Assembly (NCBI GenBank): GCA_001766655.1
Contig: MJCC01000020.1
Location: 221,483-285,482, forward strand
Direction of reading: 5' to 3'
Source: Phytomonas francai
Taxonomy: Eukaryota > Euglenozoa > Kinetoplastea > Trypanosomatida > Trypanosomatidae
DNA: 64,000 nt
Shown here piece after piece: positions 37,101 through 46,452 of the stretch; positions within the stretch are counted from its first letter, which is position 1, and every line of letters begins with the position of its first letter. A program made the position numbers and the translations under genes. The notes beneath the pieces were generated by a model. That model ran no database searches and was not told the origin of the DNA. It was given only the letters and a program-made list of their open reading frames with translations.

Positions 37101-40100
37101 TTCAACGGCTCTTTCCGACGCTCTGAGGGAGGTGCAGTACCGTTGTAACGTGTTGCTTTCCATCAAGTGTGCGTTGGATGCCACTGTAAGCGATGACATT
37201 CTGTACCTCTTCTCGCGGAATGCTACGGTTGAGAATACGCCCGCTTTCCCAACCCAACCGAGACAGCGATGGTTGTGGCTGCGTCGCCGATTGGGCCTTT
37301 TAGCAATCCGGCGGCGCGTGGATGTTTATCAAAACGATGCCTTAAGTCTCACCTCCAGCATCCATTTAGTGTCTCAGGTTGCTTGTTCCACAAGTTTTAG
37401 CGCCGAAGATCTCATGAACGCTTATCGTGAACGCAAGGAGCTTGAGACAATACGCCTTCAGGGCTTAACCCAGTTGCTGCACTTGATGCAGACTCAGCCT
37501 TCGTGTACGGAGAATGTCTCTTTTCTTCTGAGTGGTGGCTTTGGACATCAACAGCAGCTTCACTCTGAGGACAGTCTCGCGAGCTGTGGTCATGCTTCCA
37601 TCCGGAAGCTACACAGCGTTGAGTTCGACATCTTGTGCCATTTTTTGCAGTATACAAAAGATCGTTCTTGTCTCAATCAGGAAGGAACAAGCGAGAAATG
37701 TGAGTCAGGGTCTTATACGAAAGGGGGTGGGAAAGATTCTACTAGGGATATTTCACCACCAGTCCTTTGTACGGCCCTGAAGCTCGTCTGGCACCCTCGT
37801 GGTTTTGCCTTTCTTTGTAAATATCATGTGATCAAATTTATCTTTAAAACTTATGCTTCAATTTTTATCGAATCCCCACAGAAGTGTGTGAGTGAGCATT
37901 TTCCTCTTTTGCGTGAAACGGATATTGCGACGCGCCAACATCGTGGAAAAGTTATTCAGTTTCAGAGGAAGATCAAGCAAACGTCTCCCACTGCTTTCAA
38001 ACCGACATTTTTGCGGGGAAAGGATCAGCTCGCACCGGGGGCGTTGAATGGTGGTGACACAGATTCCTCGGAAGACACACTGGTACGGACGCCGTACGAA
38101 CAAGCGAAGTACACGGCCCTTGATTGTATGAAACACTTGGGTCTGCGATGTGCAATAACTTTACAACATGAAAAACTTCCGTGCACTGAGAAAAAGGTCT
38201 GTAACGCGTTCCTCACGCACTTTGTGCAAATAATCATGACGGAAATGGACGCATGCCTTTCTTACGTCAAACGCAGTGCACTAGAGTTTCAACAGCATCG
38301 CCACAATCATCGATACGGAAACGGGGGCGGTGAAGGGAAGAAGACGGCATCCGTATTTTCTCCTGAACTGAATATGTTGCTGGAACAAATTGAGGTCTTT
38401 TCAAGTCTCCTTTCTACCATCATGGGCGCCTTTCCTCTTTCTTATAAATTCAGGGATACTTCTTTGAGCAATGTTGTCGCTGCCACTGCTTCGATTTTTT
38501 ATCAAATCATTTCTTTAGAGGTTTCCCTGTGGGCTCCAAACTCCTCCGATGTCGAGATCGAGACAGGCATGGCGAACGACACTGAAGCTGTGAAGGATCA
38601 ATCCACAGAGCTCAAGTTCCTCAATTCTACAAAGCTATCGGCTCAGATCCGTCTTATAGGGTCCTTGCTCATGCACTGTTCCCCAGGGATAGCGAATGAA
38701 TGCTTTGCACATATTGATATTAAAGAGCTCTGCTGTCCTTATATTTCGGACATCTCTTTCATGGAAAAGAAAGGGCGCACCCAGAACTTAGCGCTTCTGT
38801 CACTTTTTGCTTTTGCTGTACGTTGTCTTTGCACTACAGGGATTAGCAGCCTCTCAAATCACGCTTTACTGGCACTGCGTCAGCTCCTTGTGCAACCTGA
38901 CTGGGCTGCGGAGCTGGAAGGACTTGCGCCCATCTTCAAAATGGACTTGAAAGGGTACAATATGGTGTCAGCAAAGCGTACTTCGCAAACGAATATGGAT
39001 CTCTGTTGCCCAAACGGAGAAGGACGTTACATGAACTCCTGGAGGCTCCTGAGTTGGGTTTCAGTACTGGGAGGTTGGATCCCGCACGTGCCGTCTCAGG
39101 GGATGCGTGTGTATTTTCATGAGGAGGGAAATAGTTCCATTTTTGAGGGCTATTTGATTGACGATGCTGACGGGAACGATAAAGTGACAGTAGTCCCGAC
39201 ACACCGTGCCTGCGGCGATATGAGGGACCTTATTGAAGGTCGTTTGCTTCATGCCAGCGTCTCCCGTGAGGTTAACCCTACGACTAAAAATTCCATAAAC
39301 GTTGCAAGCGTTGTTGAGGATTGTTACAATCCAGTAGTTTGGGGTGAAGAATATCAGGTGAAGCGAGACTTCGTCGTTCAGCCTTCTCCACTCGAGCCCT
39401 CAGCCCTGGCTCCGTATGATGGGATCGTTCGCCATTTTATTGCTCCAGCAGTGGCACACTTTCTATCGGATCTGCATGATCGAAGCCATCTGATGGGCTT
39501 GAATTCCGTCGAGGTGGTTGCCCTCGGTGGGTTTGTGCAGATGGCTTTCCAGTGCAGCCTGACTTCCCCGCCTCTTTTTGACGAGCTCCTTGAAAGCGAG
39601 ACTTTTCTGCTGATAAGACGCTTTGCGTGTACCCAGAAGCCGCATTTCCCGTTGCCTATGAAGTATATTGGTGACTATACAGGCCACGCGCTGCGCCGAT
39701 TCGTAACCTTACTCCGTTTGGAGGGCCCTCAAAATAGCCAAATGGGAGTGGCTTCGGATGCTCAAAAAGATAAGGAAGGTCTAAATGATCCTAAAAGCCC
39801 CAAGCAAGGTGGTAGTGGCGGTGGCGGCATCCTTCCCTCGCATGGCAGTGAATTCAGATCCCTTCTAACACATGTCATTCCGGAAATGCGAGCGACACTC
39901 CAGGCTCAGCAGCGTATAGCGTCGTTACTTTCAAACTCATTACTTTACTACGATGGTGGGTCGCTCAGCCAACTTTCCGATTCGTCTGGACCCGTTTTGA
40001 ATCCTGGAACACGGCCCATTTTCTTTCACCCTAATACTTCTCAGTTTCAGGGCGTTTCCTTTCTTCGAGACCCGACAAATGGGCCTGAAGCCGCGTGCAA

Positions 40101-43100
40101 AGGAAGCTCATTTGATCACCTTCCGTGGTCCTCTTTCCTGGAGGAAGGTGATATCACCGACTCTGAGCGGCGACACCACGCAATTGCCAGCGCATCCCGT
40201 TCGGAGGGCCAAACCTCTGCACTTTGCTTCTGCCTTTCAAATTCAGATAAACAAGGACACCCCTATGATGCCAAAGTTGTCATTGAGCCTATCAAGTCCC
40301 GTACGCGTTCATTCCCATTGTGGGCGAATGCCATTGCGTTCGAGGCGTCTATCTTGCTTAGCGACCAGCTGTTTCCAGAGCTTGGTGATTGTTGCGCGAT
40401 TCCGTTTTTTCAGTCTTCCTCCGCATCGGCGTGTGCGCGAGAGGCGTTGCCGGGTCGGAAACGCAATGCGAGCGTTTTCTCCATTTTGACCGTCTATGCG
40501 TCCATCGATTCAGTTTCACGCTCAGCACACAGTAGCAGCAGTGCCAAGCATGACAAGGAGCTCGATGCGCCAGACGCACTTGGCGTTCCAGTCTTAAAGC
40601 TGTTTCTCGAAAAGGGGAACCTGAAATGTACAGTGAGCGCCATTTCATGCGTATCGGAAAGTACCAAGCAAAATGGTAGTAAATTTCGCGCCTGTGATAC
40701 TACGAGCAACGTGGTCGAATGCAGTCTGCCCCTGAAAAACAAACACTGGAACTGCTTCATGCATGTCGCTGTAATAATGGATGCCCAACGTTTGACTCTG
40801 GCTAGGGCAGGGGAGGTGACATCTGTGTCGCTCCCTTTGACCATGCTCGACACGCTCAGCCTTATTTTTCAGACCGAGGGGTCCATACGTCAGCTTCTGA
40901 TAGGGAATAGCATGCTTTCGGATAGCCCCCGCAAAGGGGATGCAAATAATCAAAATGAGGGTACTACCTCTCTGTGCTCGGAAAATGAAGGCTTGCTGGG
41001 GGACAACCAGCCCCAACAGATGGTGTTCATCACGGGTCTGCAGATGACAAATTCGACACTTTTCCTGAAGACTGCAATCAAGGATATCGCTGAGATGGTG
41101 GCGCGGGACCATATGCTCATGAACCTAAACGATTCCTCGGAGGGCAACGCGTGCCTGTTTCAGCTACGTGAAGGGACAGGCGACACTGTCGGATCGTTTT
41201 GCCGACAGTTTAGGGGCAAGCTTTCGGGTTTCGTTCGATGGACTAGCTGCCCGTCTCACTTGAAATCTTTTCTCTTGGATTTACCAGATAAACCACTTTT
41301 GACCTCGAACCGAGATGAGCCCTTTTTATTTCCACGTGGGGAAATCGCTGCCTTCATAAAGGCGTTGGATTTTGATGGCCTCACGCTCATCGCGACTCAG
41401 CTGGTGTGGTCGTTAGTAATTCGCCTATCACAAGCGGCCGTGAAACAAGCTATGCTACAGTCCCTGAGTCCGGACTATCGCTTGTACGTGCTCTGCAGTC
41501 GAAGACAGGAAAGAGTCCAGCAGCAGCAGCAGCAGCAGCATCAGCAGCCACAGAAGAAGGACGGTGAACTGCCTGCGCTAACAGAGTCTAACTATTTTAA
41601 ACCCGCCAGTATTTTTGACCACTCTCAACTTGCACGTCAGTTGGCTGATCTATTTTCATACGGTGATGAGGACTATCTTCCTATTAGTACTGCAAACTTG
41701 CTTCGTGACTTCATGCGCTACGTGATACGGTACTTCCATTCCACTAACCAGACAGATTCATACGATGAGTTTATCGAGGAGACAGCTGTCACCATGAAGC
41801 TCATGCTTAGTTTCGAGGAAGAGTTTTTTCATATGGAAATACCCCTCTCAGTGATGAGTGCCACTGGAAATGCGAATAATGATTGCAACAACAGTCACAG
41901 CGGCAGTGCTGCAAAGAACGATCCAAAACCATCGTTGCTTATGCCGCTTTCACTCCTCGGCGGAGGCAGAGGCCGTGTGAAGATCGTAACTACGATGAGC
42001 GGCAGGTGCGAGCAACTTACCCTTTTCCGAGATAGAGCTTTAAAAAATGTGCTGGTTAAATATCCCGACGTTCAGGGCATTTGGTCTGACAACGAGACGA
42101 CCCTGATACCGGACCAATGCATGCCCTGGTTATATTTTAGTATTACCCCCGTATCACGGCCGTTGCCGCAGCCACAGGGTGCCCCCTTTGTGTCTCAGTC
42201 GGGAATGAAGCTGTGCTTAGTTGTCGCGGTTAACAGCCTCCGTGGTGTTGTCATGGACGTCCTCTTTTCTTCATTAACACAGGAGATCAAAAAGACAGCC
42301 GCACGCTCAGGTTGCAAAGACAGTTCAGACGTGTCTAAAAGTCCTCATGTTTCCCAGATAGAGCGTTGTCTTCCGGCATTTTTGAACGCTAGTATGATAC
42401 ATTTCCTGGCAAACTGCGGAGCGTCTTCTCAGGTGCCTAAAGATCACTATATCCGGTACCCTACACACGCCGTGAACATTCTCGCATGCCTTCTGGATCT
42501 ATGGGCAGCATTTCCACACTTGCAACCTTACGATCATGTTCCCCTACACGTGTCCTTATCCCATATCAATGTATCACTTATGGAAGCTTTACATCACCGT
42601 GGGGGATTAACAAATTTGTCCTACGATCACTTCAACCCTATGACCTCTAGCTTAGGTGTGTATTATTCTTGCGTCCAATCGCTTTTTGCGCTGATGTTTA
42701 ACGCAATTCGTCTAGATTGCTTGTGGATGAAGCGGTCGTTCCGACAACGTACGGCGAATGGATGGTATCAAATCCTAAAGGCATGGCGAAGTTGCGCGAC
42801 GACGCTGCCCCCCGAGGAAGCGGCCCCATGCACCTCTTCTAATGAGTCAAGTGAGAACACGACTCGGCATACTGCAGATGTGGTGCTACCCCAGAACCAC
42901 CCTGCCTTCTCCCACATCCCAGGCAAGGGTAGAACCGCGAGGCGAGCGACGTTTCCATTACCAGCTTCTTCATTTCCATCAGCTGGGGTCGATCCTTCGT
43001 CTGAAACCAACGTTGACACGATACGGCATACACTCGATGCTCGGTATGGGGATCCTATTGTCAGTATGCGAATTCTTCAGCCATCCTCTGAATCGCCTGC

Positions 43101-46100
43101 CGTAACAAATGCCTTGGTGTCCTGTACAGCTCTTGGAAACGGAGAGTGGCGCGTGCGGCGTGCCTGTGGGCAAACTGTAGTCATCAGTTCGGCTGGATTT
43201 TCGTCTGGACGCTTCTACTTTGAGTTGAGGCTTACGGAAACTGAGGGGGAGATTTCTGTGGGCGTCATTACAGACCACAGTCAGTTGAACAAGACCAGTG
43301 TTGAGATGATTGGAGCCCACGCAGACACCTGGGGCTACGATATCGCACATCAGTGCTTGCTAATCGAGGGCTATCGTTCGGATCTGGAGGAGCACGTCAA
43401 CTGGGCTCCCGGTGATATCCTTGGCGTGATGATCGATCTGGAGCAGAAGGAACTAATATTCTTATACCATGGGAAAAGGATTGCAGAGCTGAAAATGCAT
43501 CGCAAGCAAGGCTTCACCACCAAGTCAGCCAGAACTGTACGTCCTGTATGCAGCTATTTTCCATGTGTTTCAGTAAATAGTTGCACGTGTGTGGTAAATC
43601 TAGGCGAAGCACCTTTTTCGGAAAGCCTACCATTAGGCTTTTTGCCGGTCAATCCCAAGTTCTACTGCAATCCGAAAATTTGCCTATTTTGGTACGCCAT
43701 AATCGCAGTCAAATGGGCATCAAGCATAGAGGAAAAAAGAGCGAATGATGGCACCGTTCAGCAAAGTTTTGTGCCGGACAGTGCCTTTCAAACAGTGCGT
43801 AGCTACATTCAGAAATACTGTGAAGGGCGTAACGGGCCCCTCTCGGTCGACATTCTGTGTTCAGCGCCCCAGGTGTGTGTGAATCGTCACACCAACGAAA
43901 TCTATGTGGAAAACCAGACTGCAGGGGCGTATATTATGCATGCAGATGTTGCAGTTCACAGTGGCCGTTGGTACTATGAAATTCTTTTAAAAGGGATCAT
44001 CGATCTCAGCGTTGGGTGGGTTGTCGCTGAGACGAACGGAGGCCGAGGTGGCGGCGCGGGAAGCAACACCCGAGTTCTGGGCGATGACAGCGAATCGTGG
44101 GTCATCGAAACAGAGCGCATGGTTGTCAGGCATAATGGGCGTGTAACGCGTCTACGACATCATAACTGGCGTGAGGGCGATGTGCTAGGCTGCTTGCTGG
44201 ACTGTGACTCTGGCTCGATAAGCTTCACCGTAAACGGGAGGTTTGTGTTGGAGGTACACGACATCGAGGGCGATGGGATTTTGTTCAAGAATGTCACCTG
44301 TCCTGATGTCGGTCTTTCACCTGTTGTGAAAGCGCGCTACATGCGGGGATCCATAGCATTTCTATCCAACCGACGCGATTTATTGTATCCGCCTCGAGGA
44401 TCGTACAAACCTATTGGCGCCGAAGACGTCATCACGGACGCCATGAGGGCATATTATCTCTCCGCGGGGGAGCTTCCCAATGCGACGTGTAGCCAGTCAT
44501 TTTCTCTATCAAAAATTGGGAAACTGGTGTTAAAGATTAGCAGAGACATGGACATTAACCTTCACAATTTTTCTGCACATGGCCTGTGTTATGCGCTAGA
44601 GCCCCCCAATGCTGGACACTCTACTTCGCCATCAACACTGGGCATCACACATTCCGTATCCGCTTCTTCCTGCGCTGTGCCAGAAAGTGAGGCAAACACA
44701 CGGTGCTATGTTGGCACTCTTCAAAGTGACACCAGCGCGGCTCTCTGCGCATCGACGACAGAGGTTGATGCCCATTCGATGAAGGAGACGTTTGAGATAC
44801 TCAGGATTTTTTCAAGTGCCACCGAGGGACTGATGGGCTTCGCTCAGGAAGTGTCTATTCCAAATAGAGTAGACTGCAGCCTTGCTTATCCGGTCTATAT
44901 TAGCCCTTTTAGAACTTCTCTCTATCGGTTAAGACGATTCACGCTGCCCTATTTAGGGATTCGCACTATACGCCATGCGTTACAAGAGACCGGAAGTACC
45001 TCTAGTGAGAACTTAAGACTTCGCATGAATCGTCGTAAGGCGCTCGCGACCATGCAGACCAATACCTCTAACTCACAATTGGCCATCACGACTCGTCTGC
45101 GCGACAGCTTGTTTGGACAAATTTTTTCTCTATTAGCAGATAAAGACTTCACGTTTTTCTGCAGGAGTCGGAACTTGTGGTCTGTTAGCTTCTATGGGGA
45201 GGGAGCCGATGATGTTGGTGGTCCGTATCGTGAAAGTCTCTCGCAGCTGTGTTCAGAGCTCATGAGCACTAAACTCCCTCTTTTTATACCCATTGCCAGT
45301 CAAGCGTCTGACCCGGGCGAGCCATGGGACGCGTTTGTGATACATCCCCGCTTGGCGCCACCGGTAAACACTGCAATGTACCGTTTCATCGGACGGTTGA
45401 TGGCAGGTTGTCTACGTGGGGCGGAGCCACTCTCACTATACTTCCCAAGCTTCATATGGAAGTTTTTGGTCGGCGATGCCATCGACATGGATGATCTGAG
45501 ACAGGCTGACCCTTCGACCTTCAGTGCGCTCGAATATATCAAAAAATTGGCCCTCTCGGACCCTTCCTCTGGAAGCAAAGTCGAAAACATTGACGAGGAG
45601 CTATCAAAGGTGCTATGCCTTGGTGGCTTCGTGGTGCAAGATGGTATTGGTATCGAGCATGAAATGATATACAACGGCCGAAACGTCACGGTAAATCATA
45701 CAAATGTACTTGATTACGTGCGTCTGATGTTATCCTTTAAGCTGAATCGCCTGGTATCCGCACAGCTGTACGCGCTGCGCGAGGGGTTCCATCAGTCAGT
45801 CCCGCTTTACGCCGTGTCAAGCTTAAAATGGTATGAACTCGAGACGCTGGTTTGTGGGCAGCGGGACTACGACCCGGATGCACTTCTGGACGCAGCTCGC
45901 TACGAAAACTTGAAGCCGAGTGACACTAGGGTGGTTTACCTGCGGCAGGTCTTGCGCGACTTCACACGGGAGCAGCGCGCGCTCTTCGTTCGCTTTGTCA
46001 GCGGTCGCGAGCGGTTGCCGCAGGGAATTCAACTAAAGATTCTTCCGGACCGCTCCAACACTGGCTCGACTGGGGCTCAGCACCTTATCCCACGACAGCC

Positions 46101-46452
46101 GCTAGCGAGAACGTTCACACAGCAGGTGCAGACCGGGCTGCAGCGAGGGGGATCTACATCTCCTCCATCGACGCAGACGGCGATGACGTCTGTTGGTCAG
46201 GTTGAAGAGTCATTCGATGATGACCGTCTACCACATGCTTCAACCTGCTTTTACTGGTTAACCCTTCCTCGATACAGTTCAGTGAGTGTTATGCATGACA
46301 AGTTACTTTACGCTATTGGGCAATGCACCGAGATTGACGCTGATTTTCGTGTGTATGACAACGAGCTCGGGGCTCAGCCGGATCAACCTACCTTGACACG
46401 AGTGACTTTGGAAGCGGAAGACGAGTTTGAGGATTTTTCCCACTTACTTTAG
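31102..46452 (+). CDS. Giant HECT-type E3 ubiquitin ligase with SPRY and LamG-like domains
   Basis: 5,116 aa from the first ATG (the frame opens earlier at a GTG). Domains in order: SPRY-like at about 60-195; a concanavalin/LamG-like fold at about 740-890 (VTVELWIRF, HIALVFDGQWGLFFNGE); a second jelly-roll-like stretch at about 3050-3270; a poly-Gln run near 3473-3484; SPRY at about 4015-4140; SPRY at about 4283-4393; and a HECT domain at about 4640-5116. The HECT N-lobe shows DDVGGPYRESLSQLC (about 4703). The catalytic Cys is C5049 in HASTCFYWLTLPRY. The long linkers contain helical, armadillo-like stretches and Ser-rich disorder. The family transfers ubiquitin from an E2 through a Cys thioester; SPRY/LamG modules probably recruit substrates (inference). 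The tail after the catalytic Cys, 67 residues, is longer than in most HECT ligases. At 15.3 kb in one exon it fills a quarter of the window. Confidence 0.93.
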   Translation: MDRHSLQYVHMVSGQQSQLHNPNAIVNFYQQMQAVIARGSTPRKNFLIDSTTPRGDVVITEDSAMKSVNSWVTFKVTEGIQRGLHEWSVYIENQGETSDGSGLMLGIVPQNFNKYDSFISQGGGWCLSRAGKFYGNWRRQDTNVSTLTYGTGDHVVFLLNYDNATMMVRVGSTYVIGEMHNLTTEVFPAISLHYRQQVVRFEYHLVCENSSTKQSDWMQRGLLPSAAAFVPLTHRHIERMPLASYLYSEVFKDRAVERISPEGKCVVNEKDTNRIMFYDSVEASEARLVTLANAFAAVRRYTMPSSRSQFLSPHVSAEYLRQRAYDFLRRAHGDDAPLHDAGLNFWGTMVFNLFSSALQASDSNPMALSLIKSLKDYLLSMPPFSLAEVSRGRGSSSFRTPSSLGIAGNRLGSDVSSIFPQILHLGVSDICQLLETANGETKKELSPTQEALMELIVLIALQRGLVHEVLRVCRYLLRHPQQAVSRPLVEWLEQHDEVLQPSLELPDLSRVWRACKSSDGMVPTALNPQLPILSVAYGNTCLFVHTTDGISKWESNSQGSEFPFAMSIHNKEPRWCNAGVLCSSMATVRTHLLLLTDVMSTTGVAVVVYTMSLVVHRIYRFDDLGDAWPRGPEVLGQLVSAEGDKFLLVYRTLSGEPSTVPVNGAEAPSSEPPAVRSKKLSNPCTNEGNLAEVKVRGFSFTSFPTPLWTTILGTPRVSNFTLRTCLMLMKQSYIDLGPPDLALQSSGGYVTVELWIRFLDIESTFTLYQHGDKSTGGEVFLETAHLDGAFSIRGGYRHDTRGSCVVFAPLPPTTNHLFLHIALVFDGQWGLFFNGEQVAWNRQGPHVFLESPRRRWTIGNGCICELACLRVWRTNRTAREIARDYKHYLAGDEPRLVVQIFFNETSGNVLFNYAKCTDLQQAVCVGDFTHVACEHHPLRACAGFKEICHGVGPNGDAMYGNSNGTAEAAVTPFHSPIHEWRDLAHARCSLVRGLLIIATPLGRVSTPYPVQNGYMLTFFNVHSGFSYSSHFYMSSQDPAKCLMGCDPDGRSWELFEMDADTKQTAGEGFPHTVPTDKKKCIFVSMLSFETEEDVLTASPGASAAPKLSSLFETCSGTIDSKSNTSHEASHSLSCPTISVEGTCGPSAQLGRVPTRIGIQGGPSSVSFPDESNHRRERGRETGVSGPSLSFQPLSYRDLSIKLLELLGKRALMEPMGEVLQLFSPLADDVGRTCVQEIKKTFQEHMRWIKGPGAPRAVSFSSSDSEKILQWILIIFLRLIRRVRGYGLHPLAIGLNVSECDTTSELFTSVLKGPHSALPSKSLSTNTLNQADTYIGPGKQDSFVSSSPDAVFYSVNTDGTTLLAILHDIIFEVGTPTHSRLGQLAQQIVVESMSIFMPSARYRAAVLRDLLAGVSMTMDDPLPRLATHTVSSKVLPIEGSEEIFASMPLLDGIVCSFSSVCSAAPLLNTDLDKSSASVPQNNGKESHLVTETALKEIIDTQEALMKLCVMRQRSLFSSCSTGDNRGGSAEPWTKSPSGSPFSVSSPTKLQMLDKTVRFLALQDAISSLQLLLFSTFHADTSRFDQYLDKVFLRQDTSGVTSSLNEHYSRTDSAEREMIKKAFTFNRNPPHHSEVKASDATVKNWVRDYYQILFDFATESLKFSKKLLCTSAQFHKVHEVGTVENKKNSGPMRDSLESVLSELKFYVSDSVLHVAITAIPVLLHRSDASWFLDRLHSLIPLCKDVHDKIYNFPVGKVETKAHPVQDISTYGAKQNSEASHKPKEESALEALYRAVIFTTSCIATGMVFASSYTSSLSDVARPFNTNTMPIASVSPSSMLPGSASGSPLSRKSDDSGPTDFMNPTTECVDKTASEMQLIIRNPLLSEGVECTFFNAAHTLRSLPVMIKGSRRQKFLLDVLNANEAHWFTVQRRFDVFASKVPDKIASIIANLAATSIYLSNEPIQTTGSQSEGTIKTLMERVMRRLTPVRNELLLLHNKEPKCSTALSDALREVQYRCNVLLSIKCALDATVSDDILYLFSRNATVENTPAFPTQPRQRWLWLRRRLGLLAIRRRVDVYQNDALSLTSSIHLVSQVACSTSFSAEDLMNAYRERKELETIRLQGLTQLLHLMQTQPSCTENVSFLLSGGFGHQQQLHSEDSLASCGHASIRKLHSVEFDILCHFLQYTKDRSCLNQEGTSEKCESGSYTKGGGKDSTRDISPPVLCTALKLVWHPRGFAFLCKYHVIKFIFKTYASIFIESPQKCVSEHFPLLRETDIATRQHRGKVIQFQRKIKQTSPTAFKPTFLRGKDQLAPGALNGGDTDSSEDTLVRTPYEQAKYTALDCMKHLGLRCAITLQHEKLPCTEKKVCNAFLTHFVQIIMTEMDACLSYVKRSALEFQQHRHNHRYGNGGGEGKKTASVFSPELNMLLEQIEVFSSLLSTIMGAFPLSYKFRDTSLSNVVAATASIFYQIISLEVSLWAPNSSDVEIETGMANDTEAVKDQSTELKFLNSTKLSAQIRLIGSLLMHCSPGIANECFAHIDIKELCCPYISDISFMEKKGRTQNLALLSLFAFAVRCLCTTGISSLSNHALLALRQLLVQPDWAAELEGLAPIFKMDLKGYNMVSAKRTSQTNMDLCCPNGEGRYMNSWRLLSWVSVLGGWIPHVPSQGMRVYFHEEGNSSIFEGYLIDDADGNDKVTVVPTHRACGDMRDLIEGRLLHASVSREVNPTTKNSINVASVVEDCYNPVVWGEEYQVKRDFVVQPSPLEPSALAPYDGIVRHFIAPAVAHFLSDLHDRSHLMGLNSVEVVALGGFVQMAFQCSLTSPPLFDELLESETFLLIRRFACTQKPHFPLPMKYIGDYTGHALRRFVTLLRLEGPQNSQMGVASDAQKDKEGLNDPKSPKQGGSGGGGILPSHGSEFRSLLTHVIPEMRATLQAQQRIASLLSNSLLYYDGGSLSQLSDSSGPVLNPGTRPIFFHPNTSQFQGVSFLRDPTNGPEAACKGSSFDHLPWSSFLEEGDITDSERRHHAIASASRSEGQTSALCFCLSNSDKQGHPYDAKVVIEPIKSRTRSFPLWANAIAFEASILLSDQLFPELGDCCAIPFFQSSSASACAREALPGRKRNASVFSILTVYASIDSVSRSAHSSSSAKHDKELDAPDALGVPVLKLFLEKGNLKCTVSAISCVSESTKQNGSKFRACDTTSNVVECSLPLKNKHWNCFMHVAVIMDAQRLTLARAGEVTSVSLPLTMLDTLSLIFQTEGSIRQLLIGNSMLSDSPRKGDANNQNEGTTSLCSENEGLLGDNQPQQMVFITGLQMTNSTLFLKTAIKDIAEMVARDHMLMNLNDSSEGNACLFQLREGTGDTVGSFCRQFRGKLSGFVRWTSCPSHLKSFLLDLPDKPLLTSNRDEPFLFPRGEIAAFIKALDFDGLTLIATQLVWSLVIRLSQAAVKQAMLQSLSPDYRLYVLCSRRQERVQQQQQQQHQQPQKKDGELPALTESNYFKPASIFDHSQLARQLADLFSYGDEDYLPISTANLLRDFMRYVIRYFHSTNQTDSYDEFIEETAVTMKLMLSFEEEFFHMEIPLSVMSATGNANNDCNNSHSGSAAKNDPKPSLLMPLSLLGGGRGRVKIVTTMSGRCEQLTLFRDRALKNVLVKYPDVQGIWSDNETTLIPDQCMPWLYFSITPVSRPLPQPQGAPFVSQSGMKLCLVVAVNSLRGVVMDVLFSSLTQEIKKTAARSGCKDSSDVSKSPHVSQIERCLPAFLNASMIHFLANCGASSQVPKDHYIRYPTHAVNILACLLDLWAAFPHLQPYDHVPLHVSLSHINVSLMEALHHRGGLTNLSYDHFNPMTSSLGVYYSCVQSLFALMFNAIRLDCLWMKRSFRQRTANGWYQILKAWRSCATTLPPEEAAPCTSSNESSENTTRHTADVVLPQNHPAFSHIPGKGRTARRATFPLPASSFPSAGVDPSSETNVDTIRHTLDARYGDPIVSMRILQPSSESPAVTNALVSCTALGNGEWRVRRACGQTVVISSAGFSSGRFYFELRLTETEGEISVGVITDHSQLNKTSVEMIGAHADTWGYDIAHQCLLIEGYRSDLEEHVNWAPGDILGVMIDLEQKELIFLYHGKRIAELKMHRKQGFTTKSARTVRPVCSYFPCVSVNSCTCVVNLGEAPFSESLPLGFLPVNPKFYCNPKICLFWYAIIAVKWASSIEEKRANDGTVQQSFVPDSAFQTVRSYIQKYCEGRNGPLSVDILCSAPQVCVNRHTNEIYVENQTAGAYIMHADVAVHSGRWYYEILLKGIIDLSVGWVVAETNGGRGGGAGSNTRVLGDDSESWVIETERMVVRHNGRVTRLRHHNWREGDVLGCLLDCDSGSISFTVNGRFVLEVHDIEGDGILFKNVTCPDVGLSPVVKARYMRGSIAFLSNRRDLLYPPRGSYKPIGAEDVITDAMRAYYLSAGELPNATCSQSFSLSKIGKLVLKISRDMDINLHNFSAHGLCYALEPPNAGHSTSPSTLGITHSVSASSCAVPESEANTRCYVGTLQSDTSAALCASTTEVDAHSMKETFEILRIFSSATEGLMGFAQEVSIPNRVDCSLAYPVYISPFRTSLYRLRRFTLPYLGIRTIRHALQETGSTSSENLRLRMNRRKALATMQTNTSNSQLAITTRLRDSLFGQIFSLLADKDFTFFCRSRNLWSVSFYGEGADDVGGPYRESLSQLCSELMSTKLPLFIPIASQASDPGEPWDAFVIHPRLAPPVNTAMYRFIGRLMAGCLRGAEPLSLYFPSFIWKFLVGDAIDMDDLRQADPSTFSALEYIKKLALSDPSSGSKVENIDEELSKVLCLGGFVVQDGIGIEHEMIYNGRNVTVNHTNVLDYVRLMLSFKLNRLVSAQLYALREGFHQSVPLYAVSSLKWYELETLVCGQRDYDPDALLDAARYENLKPSDTRVVYLRQVLRDFTREQRALFVRFVSGRERLPQGIQLKILPDRSNTGSTGAQHLIPRQPLARTFTQQVQTGLQRGGSTSPPSTQTAMTSVGQVEESFDDDRLPHASTCFYWLTLPRYSSVSVMHDKLLYAIGQCTEIDADFRVYDNELGAQPDQPTLTRVTLEAEDEFEDFSHLL
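41518..41553 (+). repeat. CAG/CAT trinucleotide repeat in the HECT ligase gene
   Basis: Seven CAG codons, then CAT, two CAG, CCA and CAG, encoding a short poly-Gln tract (about residues 3473-3484). A possible length-variable site. Confidence 0.9.
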
